Assembly (NCBI GenBank): GCA_020536535.1
Contig: JAHLWZ010001023.1
Location: 1-28,300 of the forward strand
DNA from: Pelomyxa schiedti
Lineage: Eukaryota > Evosea > Pelobiontida > Pelomyxidae
Direction of reading: 5' to 3'
Length of the DNA stretch: 28,300 bases
Shown: in pieces, positions 19,342 to 27,712 of the stretch
Numbering within the stretch: position 1 is the first letter of the stretch
Layout of the letters: every line of letters starts with the position of its first letter
Position numbers and translations under genes: made by a program
The notes under the pieces: generated by a model
What the model saw: only the letters and a program-made list of their open reading frames with translations
What the model was told of the DNA's origin: nothing
The model's database searches: none

Positions 19342-20069
19342 TTACATTTCTATGCGCTTGTAGACACCAATGATGCGGTGGCACTCACCACATTCGTGTT
19401 CCACATCCTTGTATTTTGTTGGCTGCTGATTCGAAGTGTAAAATTTGTATACCTTGCATTCGTTAAGTGCAAAAGGTACAAGGCAACATCCGCACCAGAA
19501 CCCAATAACACAAATGCCTCCTGTGCACGTTGTAAGAACCATACAATACTAAATTCAAAATTAACAAAGCATACCGGCAACAGCCCATGTAAACAACCCA
19601 GTCTTGTACCGCAGAACTGTAGTAGTGACAGAGTTGCAGTGTTCACACTGCACCTTCATTGGTCTTTTTTGAAGATGTACGTTAAAAGCTATGCAAATGG
19701 AGGGAAAGAAAAAAAAAGCCGAATGGCGACAGGGAAATATATATTTCCACACATATCCCGGTATCTAACAGTGCTCGAAACAGGTACAGTGGATACCGCT
19801 GTTGGTGGTGCCATCACTATTGAACAAGGTTACCATCAAGCTCGACTAATAATTTAAAACTACTTACAAACAAACAAACAAACAAACAAACAAACAAACA
19901 AACAAACAAACAAACAAACAAACAAACAAACAAACAAACAAACAACAACTATACAACAGTAAACACTACTAACACGTACTTAAATACTAAATGTAATATT
20001 ACCGTATACGACTGGTGGTGCACCGACCATCGTTGGTGGCATCGTCCCCGGCGCCGCTGTTACCTCCAT
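19342..20069 (-). CDS. LITAF (SIMPLE)-domain protein, 5 exons
   Basis: Small membrane-associated zinc-domain protein. By family knowledge, LITAF proteins sit on the cytosolic face of late endosomes/lysosomes via a hydrophobic hairpin between two CxxC halves. Exons, 5' to 3': 20069-20003, 19816-19751, 19688-19575, 19520-19453, 19407-19342; 126 residues. The Pro-rich N-terminus is GTMPPTMVGAPPVVY and MAPPTAVSTVP. The first half is KVQCEHCNSVTTTVLRYKTG, then TWAVAGGICVIGFW and CGCCLVPFALNECK. The second half is DVEHECGECHRIIGVYKRI, matching the family ending D-V-x-H-x-C-P-x-C-x-x-x-[LI]-G-x-Y-K. The four zinc Cys are in CEHC and CGEC. Introns are 186, 62, 54 and 45 nt. The exon 2/3 junction is uncertain: an alternative uses donor 19752 and an acceptor near 19670. 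Confidence 0.88.
19867..19942. repeat. Microsatellite, nineteen CAAA units
   Basis: Nineteen perfect CAAA tetranucleotides followed by CAACAAC. It lies within intron 1 of the LITAF gene, where the transcript carries GTTT-type repeats, and explains that intron's length. Confidence 0.95.
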
Positions 20070-20213
20070 AATCACTGTGTGGTGTTCCGGTCAGATCTTG
20101 ATCAATCTGTCCAGCTGAGTCCAATTGGAACAGGTTTGCAGGTAACATGCAGGGCTTGGTTGTTTCACGTCTTATGGTTGTGTTGTATCTGGTCGCAAAA
20201 ACAATTCCGCCGT
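20070..20213. promoter_or_regulatory. Divergent promoter interval, LITAF / B-box gene
   Basis: 144 bp between the ATG of the LITAF gene (20069, minus) and the ATG of the B-box gene (20214, plus). Both promoters must lie in or overlap this short stretch. No recognisable TATA or other defined motif. Confidence 0.4.
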
Positions 20214-21108
20214 ATGAGTGGCGAGACGTCTTTATTGGCCGACGCAGTCGCGTCTTTGTCGTCAGGAGCTACTTCGTCATACGCCTGCGACGAGTGCACT
20301 GTTGCCCCGGCGACGCTGTTCTGCGCCCAGTGCGGCGGCGGCGCGTGCCTGTGCGCCCAGTGCAGCGCCTCCCTCCACGCCTCGCGGCTGGCCCGGTCCC
20401 ACGTCGTCCGCGGCCTCGGCGAGCGGGCGCAGGCGCCCCCGCCGTGCCCCCTGCACCCCGGGGAGCCCATGAGGCTGTGGTGCCTCCCGCTGTGCCGCGA
20501 GTGCAGCGAGGCCGCCGCAGAGGGCGCGCACGCGGGCCACAGGGTGGTGACGGTAGGCGCCGCCGCCGAGCACGCCGTGGCCGAGCTGGGGGAGGCGCTG
20601 GAGGAAGCCTGCGAGGTCGCCGAGCAGGCCGCCGGCCTCATGGAGGGCTCCCTCGGGGTAGACAAGGACCTGCAGAAGCAAGTGGGCGAGGCCGTTGCCG
20701 AGGTCGACGAGCTGGTTCGGGCAGCTGCAGGCCAAGCTCGACGAGAGGCGGGCGAACCTCAAGGCAGAGCTGAACCGGGAGGCCCAGAGGCTCTCTGCAC
20801 TAGAAGTTGCGTACAACCAGAACATGCAGTCCGCAGCGGACCCGCTGCCCGACGCTATCTCAGAGGCCACAAGGGTGTCCAAGATCGCGCAGAACCTGCC
20901 TTACACCGCACTTGCCGAGTACAGCAAAGTCTTGAGGGAGCTTAGGAATGCTAGCGGTGCAACTGCGTCGGCCATCAGGCGTAACCCACCGCCGGACCGG
21001 GCTCAGGCAATTGAATTGTATGTCGTTTCTGTGAGGAAAGAGATCGATGCACTTGGTGAAGTTCTTTCCAAAAGAAGTGGAATGGAAAAGCCTTCTTCCT
21101 CCAGCTAG
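20214..21108 (+). CDS. Tandem B-box / coiled-coil protein with an apparent one-base frameshift
   Basis: Two B-box-like zinc fingers come first: CDECTVAPATLFCAQC then CLCAQCSASLHASRLARSH, and CPLHPGEPMRLWC then LCREC...HAGH. The second is shorter than usual between LWC and LCREC and seems to lack one zinc ligand. A long helical coiled coil follows (HAVAELGEALEEACEVAEQA). The frame 20214-20714 gives 167 residues to EVDEL. The protein then continues naturally only in the next frame from 20716 (FGQLQAKLDERRANLKAEL ... IDALGEVLSKRSG) to the TAG at 21106-21108. Exactly one extra G at about 20714-20715 separates the two frames; no GT-AG intron fits. Both frames keep typical coiled-coil sequence, so a sequencing or assembly error is most likely, a recent mutation second. 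The start is ATG 20214. The gene resembles the N-terminal half of TRIM proteins without RING or NHL. Confidence 0.75.
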
Positions 21109-21349
21109 ACCAGATGTTGTGTGAGATGGAAGGTATACTTTTCAGTGCCAAATCTCTACCTAACCGTTTCGTTAGAAATGGGAATCCACAGAGAATTATC
21201 AATCCAACTTCTTATGCAGCATGGCTCTGTACAGAACGTTGTTACAGCTCTCCAAAATGGTAAAATTTGCTTAACTCTTTCACTCCAAAAACAGTTCAAG
21301 CAAATCCTTTTCTTTCGATTTTTATACTGGTATTGTCTTCCAAATTATG
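21109..21349. other. Convergent intergenic gap
   Basis: About 240 bp between the stop of the B-box gene (+) and the 3' end of family A copy A3 (-). No gene or clear signal seen. Confidence 0.4.
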
Positions 21350-22461
21350 TCACAAGAAGAAAGAGAGGGGCCTTATGAGGTTCAGGGATGTCAGACGAGG
21401 GAAATTGATTGTGAGGATGATGAGTCCTGATACAGGCTCAACCACCTCAATCCTGCTTGTGAATGACTTGAAGATGAACCCTGAAGCCACTGTCACGTGG
21501 TGGAACATGCTGTCATCCTCCTTCCTGTTGTTCAATTTCTCTCTTGGAAGAAGCTTGAGTGGTTGTTCCACATTGTCACGGTGGAAGAGCTTGAATGATA
21601 CCTCCTGATTGTTGGAGGTGCAGAATGACACACAGAACACTGAATCGGACAAGCGAAACACCTCATTCACTTCGTCATCATGGAAGCCGAGAGGCCTGGA
21701 TGTGCCTGTTGATTCCTCCACGTGGAACACCTCGTGGACTCTACGATTCCGTGCCCTCCTCAGTGTCTTGGCGATGAAGGTTCTTGACCCATAACGACCA
21801 GACGAGCGATCCCAGTTCCTCATCACAACAAGGGAGACCAGCGAGTGGCCAGTTGGGAACGCGCACGTCGTCGTGCTCAGCACAGCCAGGCTCCTGCTGT
21901 TGTACGTCTGCTCCACGTCAACAGCGAAAATCGTGGCACCGTTCCAAACGCTGTGCACCACAACCACTTCTCCATCAACAGACAGGTCACCACGCTCTGG
22001 CCGCACTGCATGACGACCGTGCTGGCGCCAGTGTGGACGTCGCGTACAGCGACGTAGAAGCCGCCGTCGAGGGTCATCACCCCTTCGACGACGCGGCGGC
22101 TGTCGGCGAGGCGGCCGACGCTGGGGGTGTGTGAGGGCCCGGTGGACACGCTCAGGAGAAGAGGGGAGGCCGCGAACCACAGGGTCGTGACGCTGTGGGA
22201 CCTGGACCCGGCGCTGGTGCCGCTGTACCCCGGGACCTGCAGTTCGAACCGCCTGATTGTGGGACGTATCCAGTCGGACCACAGCAGTTGCACGAAAGAG
22301 GTGGCGTGGCCGCGTCCCATAACCCGCTGCATGGCGCTGTCTCCGCCGCAACGCGCGATCGTCGCACCCGCCGCGAGCACTCCAAGTTGGCCTCGCGTCG
22401 TGGTGGCGCCGATTGGTGTCGCGTCGCAACACGAGTCGTGTGTGACGTTCCACGTCGCCAT
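21350..22461 (-). pseudogene. Family A copy A3 (alpha type), broken by a 205-bp deletion
   Basis: The N-terminus reads normally from ATG at 22461: MATWNV, TTRGQLGVLAAGATIARCG, SAMQRVMGRGHATSFV, LWSDWIRPTI, SPLLLSVSTGPS, SRRVV, VVMQCGQSVV. The frame then fails near 21990 and reaches a stop at 21877. The C-terminal half continues in another frame from LSVDGEVVVVH through VDVEQTYNSRSLAVLSTT, LVVMRNWD, YGSRTFIAKT and VFRLSDSVFCVSFC to IEVVEPVSGLIILTINFP, ending at 21350. Against copy A5 the lost segment corresponds to about 25198-25402 (205 bp), with CAC at both edges. The lost part encodes about 68 middle residues. Length agrees: 1112 bp here, 1317 in A5. It shares 97 identical bases with A5 (21808-21904 = 25018-25114), so the damage is probably recent. 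A truncated product of about 194 residues remains possible. Confidence 0.9.
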
Positions 22462-22966
22462 TGGTTTCTTTGATAGAGCTCAATCTACGAGGTCCCTCTG
22501 ATCAGTCTGGTTCTCCATCCCACAACAACAACGATCCTATGTACCCCTTTGTTAGGGGTACAGAACCGCACTAAAAACAACAGTTGGACCAACACCAGAG
22601 GGAGAACGAATGGAGAGATCAACAGACAGATCAGTGCTGGTTCTCCATACAATACAACCAAACACCGCAACAACGGAACTATGTCTCCCTTATGAGGCAC
22701 AGAACCGTACTACTGGCAACAGTGGGAACCAACTCCAGACCGAGAACAAGACCCATCCATGAATAATTGATTTGATTTTTGATTTCACCCAAAAAAAAAT
22801 TGATGTGGTTCTTGTTGGTGTGTGGTCACACGGCGCAGTGAGCGATGTGGTTGCGTGTGTTGTGCAAAGGTTGCTGTTGGGCCAAGAACGACGACCTTTT
22901 CATCGGCACCAAAGTATGCACAGAAGTACAGTGTCTGTTGATTATTTTGAAATTTGGTTGGTTCTT
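22462..22966. repeat. A3-A4 spacer with a diverged tandem duplication
   Basis: 505 bp with no gene seen. Two diverged copies of a roughly 125-bp unit lie at about 22502-22625 and 22631-22755. Shared landmarks are ATCAGTNTGGTTCTCCAT, a GGCACAGAACCG / GGTACAGAACCG segment, CAACAGT, and CCAGA..GAGAAC. The first copy contains a perfect hairpin GTACCCC-loop-GGGGTAC (about 22539-22562) that the second lacks. The remainder (22760-22966) is GT-rich on the plus strand. It is upstream of A3 and downstream of A4, both minus strand, so it should hold the A3 promoter. Confidence 0.6.
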
Positions 22967-24280
22967 CTATGAACAGGAGAGTTCAGGAGGCAAGAAGAAA
23001 GAGAAGGGTGTTGTGATGTGGGCCAATGTGATGCCAGGGAAATTGATGGTGAGGACTGTGAAACCTGATATTGGCTCAATGACCTCAATCCTGCTTGTGT
23101 TCAATTGGAAAATGTAACCATACTCTGCTGTCAGTTGGAATGTGTTGGTGTCAGCGTGGGACTTGCTGGATTTGCTCATCCATGGAAGTTGAAGCGGTTG
23201 TGCCACATTGTCACGGTGGAAGATCTCAAATGATCCATCCTGATTGTTGTAACAGAATGACACACAGAACACTGAATCAGAGATTCGAAACAGACCTTCC
23301 ACAGTTTCACTGTGGCACTTGAGGTGCCTGGAAGCGCCTGTTGCTTCCTCAATGTGGAAGACTCTGTGGACTGCACCGTTCCATGACCACTTCTCGGTCT
23401 TTGCAATGAAGGTGCGTGATCCATAACGAGGAGAACAAAAATCCCAGTTCCGCATCACAATGAGAGAAGTCAGTGCGGAGCCAAATGGGAACTCACACCT
23501 CGTTGTGCTCAACACAACCAAGCTCCTTCTGTTGTATGTCTGCTCAATGTCAACAGCCAAAATCGTGGCTCCGTTCTGCACTGTGTGCACCACAATGACT
23601 TCGCTTTCAACTGACTGGTCAGGGTAAACGTAGATAAAGCTGGACCCAAAAATAGCCACAAACGGCATTCCCACAATAACGGCTTTCATTCCACTACCCA
23701 GGCCCCCACTCAGCTTTGCCACAGAAAGCGGTGTTGTTGCGGCTCCCTGCCCCCTGTTGTACGTGATCACAACGGCCCATTGTGAGTTGATTACAGCCAT
23801 CTGGCTTCGCCGAATCACGCGCGTGCTGAGGTCGTTGTGCAGATTCCTGATTGAGATTGCACAGCCACTGTCTTCACAGGGCTCCAATTGGATGACGTGG
23901 TAACCGTCGGCCAGGGCCCCGCTCCTGATTGTGGGAGGCCCCCCGAGATCTGGGCCGCAAGCGAGGCTCAGGAGCAGCGGGGAGACGCCAAACCACAACG
24001 TTGTGATGTGGCGGTAGGGCTTGGAGGTGGCGCCGGTGCTAGTCGAGCCAAAAACCTGGAAGACGAATTGCCTGATTGTGGGACGGACCCAGTCGGTCCA
24101 CAGCAGTTGCACCATCGACGCGGCGGGGCCGCGTCCCATAACTCGCTGCAGTGCGCTGCAGGCACCGCACCGCTCGACCGTCGCGCCGGCCGCGAGTGCA
24201 CCAAGTTGGCCGCGCGCTGTTATTGCGCCCGTCGGAGTAGCGTCACAACGCGCGTCGTTTGTGACGTTCCACGTCGACAT
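22967..24280 (-). CDS. Family A protein, copy A4 (beta type)
   Basis: Intact 437-residue copy starting at ATG 24280 (MSTWNV). Blocks: ITARGQLGALAAGATVERCG, SALQRVMGRGPAASMV, LWTDWVRPTI, SPLLLSLACGPDLGGPPTI, SVESEVIVVHTVQNGATILA, VDIEQTYNRRSLVVLSTT, LIVMRNWD, YGSRTFIAKT, VFHIEEATG, FRISDSVFCVSFC, GSFEIFHRDNVAQPLQL, TNTFQLTAEYGYIF and IEVIEPISGFTVLTINFPG, ending LPPELSCS. RGPA in place of RGHA, the LACGPDL motif, the TNTFQLTAEYG block and the SCS ending are shared with A6 and not with A3/A5, which defines the beta type. Intronless, no signal peptide or membrane segment. Function unknown. Confidence 0.88.
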   Translation of the reverse strand: MSTWNVTNDARCDATPTGAITARGQLGALAAGATVERCGACSALQRVMGRGPAASMVQLLWTDWVRPTIRQFVFQVFGSTSTGATSKPYRHITTLWFGVSPLLLSLACGPDLGGPPTIRSGALADGYHVIQLEPCEDSGCAISIRNLHNDLSTRVIRRSQMAVINSQWAVVITYNRGQGAATTPLSVAKLSGGLGSGMKAVIVGMPFVAIFGSSFIYVYPDQSVESEVIVVHTVQNGATILAVDIEQTYNRRSLVVLSTTRCEFPFGSALTSLIVMRNWDFCSPRYGSRTFIAKTEKWSWNGAVHRVFHIEEATGASRHLKCHSETVEGLFRISDSVFCVSFCYNNQDGSFEIFHRDNVAQPLQLPWMSKSSKSHADTNTFQLTAEYGYIFQLNTSRIEVIEPISGFTVLTINFPGITLAHITTPFSFFLPPELSCS

Positions 24281-24562
24281 GTGTCGGGAGTTTGGTTGGT
24301 TTTTGACCAGTGAATGGTTTTGTTCAGTTCAAGAAACAAGAGAAAGAAAAATAAAAGTGATGCACAAGGAACCCTTGTTGAGGAAGAAGATTCAGGGCCA
24401 GTGTAAGGTTGTCTCTTTGAATACTGCGATGTTGTGGATGTTCTTTGGTACCAAAGTAATGATCAGTTTCACTAGACTGACCCTGGTTATCGGTGCTGGA
24501 ACCCCCGTTTTCACAGGTGAAAGTTTTCTGGAATGAAGGTTTCCCAACATACAGTCATTGTG
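24281..24562. other. A4-A5 spacer
   Basis: 282 bp between the A4 start codon and the A5 stop codon, both minus strand. Moderately AT-rich, no gene seen. It should carry the A4 promoter. Neither P3/P4 nor the 22.5-kb tandem units are recognisable. Confidence 0.4.
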
Positions 24563-25879
24563 TTACAAGAAGAAAGAGAAGGGTGTAAGGAGGGTTAGGG
24601 ATGTCAGACGAGGGAAATTGATTGTGAGGATGATGAGTCCTGATACTGGTTCCATCACCTCAATCCTGCTTGCAAAGGACTTGAAGATGAATCCTGAAGC
24701 CACTGTCACGTTGTGGGACATCTTGGTGTTGTTCCAGAATTTGAACTTGGTTCTTGGCAGAAGCTCGAGTGGTTGTTCCGCATTGTCACGGTGGAAGAGC
24801 TTGAATGATCCCTCCTGCTTATTGTAGGTGCAGAATGACACACAGAACACTGAATCATACAAGTGAAACACCTCATTCACTTCGTTATCATGGAAGTTGA
24901 GAGGACTGGATGTCCCTGTTGATTCCTCCACGTGGAACACCTCGTGGACTCTACGATTCCGTGCCCTCCTCTGTGTCTTGGCGATGAAGGTTCGTGACCC
25001 ATAACCGGGAGAACAGTGATCCCAGTTCCTCATCACAACAAGGGAGACCAGCGAGTGGCCAGTTGGGAACGCGCACGTCGTCGTGCTCAGCACAGCCAGG
25101 CTCCTGCTGTTGTATGTCTTCTCAACGTCAACAGCGAAAATCGTGGCACAGCACCCAACGACGTGCACCACAACCACTTCTCCAGCAACAGACAGGTCAC
25201 TATGCATACTCAACAAGCCGGGACAAGAAGGAAGCCCCACAACAACAGCCCCGCCGAGTGCCTCCTCCATGTCACCACCACCGCGGCCGTTGCCAGGCAA
25301 CCCCCTCAGCGAAGCGACGGCCAGCAACGGGCTGTGGCCCTCAGAATCCCCCTGGAGGTTGTAAATGGCCACGGCCCAGCTCGCGTTGGCCACGAAGCAG
25401 AGCACCACGATCCCGCGGCGCTGCATGACGACCGCGCTGGCGCCGGTGCGGACGTCGCGGACCGCGACCGAGAGGCCGGTTTCGAGGGACATCGCCCTGT
25501 CGACGACGCGGCGGCTGTCGACGAGGCGGGCGCCGCCGGGGGGGGTGCGGGAGGGCCCGGTGGAGACGCTCAGGAGAAGAGGGGAGGCCGCGAACCACAG
25601 GGTCGTGGCGCGGTGGCACCTGAGGGCGCCGGTGGTGGCGCCGTCGCCCGAGACCTGCAGGACGAACCGCCGGATTGTGGGACGGACCCAGTCGGACCAC
25701 AGCAGGCCGACGAACGAGGTGGCGTGGCCGCGTCCCATAACCCGCTGCATCGCGCTGCCGGAGCCGCACCGCGCTACGGTCGCGCCCGCCGCGAGCGCTC
25801 CAAGTTGGCCGCGCGTCGTGAGTGCGCCGATTGGTGTCGCGTCCCTGCACACGTCGTCCGTTACGTTCCACGTTGCCAT
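24563..25879 (-). CDS. Family A protein, copy A5 (alpha type)
   Basis: Intact 438-residue copy, the best template for the alpha type. The start is ATG at 25879 (MATWNVTDD); the open frame runs 16 codons further without a better start. Blocks: LTTRGQLGALAAGATVARCG, SAMQRVMGRGHATSFV, LLWSDWVRPTI, SPLLLSVSTGPS, SRRVVDRAMSLETG, VAVRDVRTGASAVVMQ, LSVAGEVVVVH, VDVEKTYNSRSLAVLSTT, LVVMRNWD, YGSRTFIAKT, VFHVEESTG, DSVFCVSFCTYN, GSFKLFHRDNAEQPLELL and IEVMEPVSGLIILTINFP. The 5' third is very GC-rich and the 3' half much less so. Nearly identical to A3 over long stretches, including 97 consecutive identical bases. No catalytic, membrane or export signal visible. Confidence 0.9.
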   Translation of the reverse strand: MATWNVTDDVCRDATPIGALTTRGQLGALAAGATVARCGSGSAMQRVMGRGHATSFVGLLWSDWVRPTIRRFVLQVSGDGATTGALRCHRATTLWFAASPLLLSVSTGPSRTPPGGARLVDSRRVVDRAMSLETGLSVAVRDVRTGASAVVMQRRGIVVLCFVANASWAVAIYNLQGDSEGHSPLLAVASLRGLPGNGRGGGDMEEALGGAVVVGLPSCPGLLSMHSDLSVAGEVVVVHVVGCCATIFAVDVEKTYNSRSLAVLSTTTCAFPTGHSLVSLVVMRNWDHCSPGYGSRTFIAKTQRRARNRRVHEVFHVEESTGTSSPLNFHDNEVNEVFHLYDSVFCVSFCTYNKQEGSFKLFHRDNAEQPLELLPRTKFKFWNNTKMSHNVTVASGFIFKSFASRIEVMEPVSGLIILTINFPRLTSLTLLTPFSFFL

Positions 25880-26434
25880 TTGTTGTGGATGTGCTTTTGG
25901 GTAAAATGACGGAAAAGTTTCCCACAAGTACGAGCAACAAGAAAAACAGCAGTTTTTGGGAACACCGCGGGAACAATCACCTGGGATCTCCCCAAACTTC
26001 TTCCCCCAACACAGGTTGCAATGAACATTGAATTGAAACTATGTAATACCACATCTTTGGCATTCAATCAGTGTCTCAATGACTCTTGACCTTTATTAGC
26101 AACATAAATACAACAAGCAATAGGAGAGTTTTTGCTCATTTACATCTGAAGTGTTGGTGAATGGGTTCGAACACTGTCGGTGGGTGCCCAGTGGCAAAGC
26201 CTTTGGTGACCACTTTTTCAGCACGAAAAATGGGCCGCCGTGACAAGCTCACAGCCAAAGTACCTGAAACCAATGTCAGGCACCAGGCTTTGCAGATGGA
26301 TGCTGGGACCAGCGGCAAATCCCAGGAAGCCCACGTGGAAACGCAAGACACTTGGAGCCGTGGGTTCGAACACTGTTGCACACCTAATCTGTAATGTTAC
26401 CTAAAAATGATTTCATAGGAAGTTTACTATGGGT
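25880..26434. other. A5-A6 spacer with a 16-bp direct repeat
   Basis: 555 bp without a convincing gene. TGGGTTCGAACACTGT occurs at 26162-26177 and again at 26361-26376, 199 bp apart. It contains GGTTCGAAC, which resembles the tRNA-gene B box, but the flanks do not fold into a T-arm. An 81-codon minus-strand open frame (26136-26381) fills the space between the repeats but has no recognisable features. The A5 promoter must lie near 25880-26000. Confidence 0.5.
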
Positions 26435-27712
26435 TTAACTTCTTGATGTTTGTTTTGAGTTGGAAGAACAAGAAAGTGCAGGAGGCAAGAAGAAAGAGAA
26501 GGGTGTTGTGAGGCAATCCAACGTCATACCAGGGAAATTGATTGTGAGGACACTGTGTCCTGATGTTGAATCAATTACATCAAGCCGGCTGGTGATCAGG
26601 CAGAAAAGGAATCCATACTCTGCTGTCAGTTGGAATGTGTTGGTGTCATTGGCATGTGCCTGGAGGGATTTGATCCTTGGAGGAAGCTGCAGTGGCTGTG
26701 CCACATTGTCACAGTGGAAGAGATTGAATGATCTTTCCCACTTCTTGGAACAGAATGACACACAGAAGACTGAATCAGACACACGAGACAGACTTTCCAG
26801 TGTTTCACTGTAGGCCTGGAGACGCCTGGAGGTACCTGTTGATTCCTCAACGTGGAAGATTCCATGGTCTGCAGGACCCCATGTCCACTGCATAGTATTA
26901 AAGATGAAGGTGCGTGAACCATAACCAGGAGAACAACGATCCCAGTTCCTCATCACAAAAAGTCCAAGCAGTTTGTGGCCAGTTGGGAGTTCAAACCTCG
27001 TTGTGCTCAACACAACCAAGCTCCTTCTGTTGTAGGTCTGCTCAATGTCAACAGCCAAAATCGTGGCTCTGTTCTGAACATTGTGAACCACAATTACTTC
27101 GCTTTCCACTGATTTATCAGGGTAAATGCAGGCAGAACCTCCAAACGGCATGGCCACAACAACAGCTCCTCTGAATGCTTCCATTCCACCAGGCAAGCTA
27201 CCACTCGACTTTACCACATACAGCAGGGTGGCAGTTCCCTTCCCGTTGTTGTACCTGATCATTGCTGCCCAATGTGAGTTGATTACACGTTGAAACAGCT
27301 GTGTGATGCAGTAAGTGATTGTGAGTGAACCGCCATCCATCTGGACGACGTGGATGCCGTCGGACAGGGTTCCACTTATTATTGTGGGAGGCGCTAGATC
27401 TGGACCACAGGCGAGGCTCAGGAGCAGCGGCGAGAGGGCAAACCACAGCGTCGTGGGCTTGGAGGTGGCGCCGTTGGAGGAGCCAAAAACCTGGAGGACG
27501 AATTGCCTGATTGTGGGACGGACCCAGTCGGACCACAGCACCCCGACAAGCGCGGTGGCGGGGCCGCGTCCCATAACTCGCTGCAGCGCGCTGCCGGCCC
27601 CACACCTCGCAATCGTCGCACCCACTGCGAGCGCTCCAAGTTGGCCTCGCGTGGTGATGGCGGCCATCGGCGCCACGTCGCGGCACACGTCTGTTACGTT
27701 CCACGTTGCCGT
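26435..27712 (-). CDS. Family A protein, copy A6 (beta type), normal start codon mutated to ACG
   Basis: The frame is open from the position homologous to the family start, but the codon there is ACG (27712-27710) followed by the usual Ala-Thr-Trp-Asn-Val. If ACG is not used, the first in-frame ATG is at 27667, removing 15 residues. From ACG the product is 425 residues. Blocks: ITTRGQLGALAVGATIARCG, SALQRVMGRGPATALV, LWSDWVRPTI, SPLLLSLACGPDLAPPTI, SVESEVIVVHNVQNRATILA, VDIEQTYNRRSLVVLSTT, LFVMRNWD, YGSRTFI, FHVEESTG, DSVFCVSFC, NTFQLTAEYGFLF and LDVIDSTSGHSVLTINFPG, ending SCSSNSKQTSRS. It pairs with A4. The conserved Glu-Pro of the C-terminal motif is Asp-Ser here. It may be an early pseudogene or a gene using a downstream or near-cognate start. 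Confidence 0.78.
   Translation of the reverse strand, partial: TATWNVTDVCRDVAPMAAITTRGQLGALAVGATIARCGAGSALQRVMGRGPATALVGVLWSDWVRPTIRQFVLQVFGSSNGATSKPTTLWFALSPLLLSLACGPDLAPPTIISGTLSDGIHVVQMDGGSLTITYCITQLFQRVINSHWAAMIRYNNGKGTATLLYVVKSSGSLPGGMEAFRGAVVVAMPFGGSACIYPDKSVESEVIVVHNVQNRATILAVDIEQTYNRRSLVVLSTTRFELPTGHKLLGLFVMRNWDRCSPGYGSRTFIFNTMQWTWGPADHGIFHVEESTGTSRRLQAYSETLESLSRVSDSVFCVSFCSKKWERSFNLFHCDNVAQPLQLPPRIKSLQAHANDTNTFQLTAEYGFLFCLITSRLDVIDSTSGHSVLTINFPGMTLDCLTTPFSFFLPPALSCSSNSKQTSRS

Noticed and set aside
19306-19857. Plus-strand 183-codon open frame with an apparently hydrophobic N-terminus
   Set aside because: The minus strand carries a complete LITAF domain in spliced exons over the same bases; the plus frame has no recognisable content.
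21877-22483. The longer minus-strand frame upstream of 21990 (Arg/His-rich) as the true A3 N-terminus
   Set aside because: That frame has no family motifs; the ATG at 22461 in the other frame gives all the conserved N-terminal blocks.
26150-26390. tRNA genes at the two GGTTCGAAC sites
   Set aside because: The flanking bases do not form a T-stem, there is no matching A box and anticodon arm at the right distance, and no acceptor stem can be drawn.
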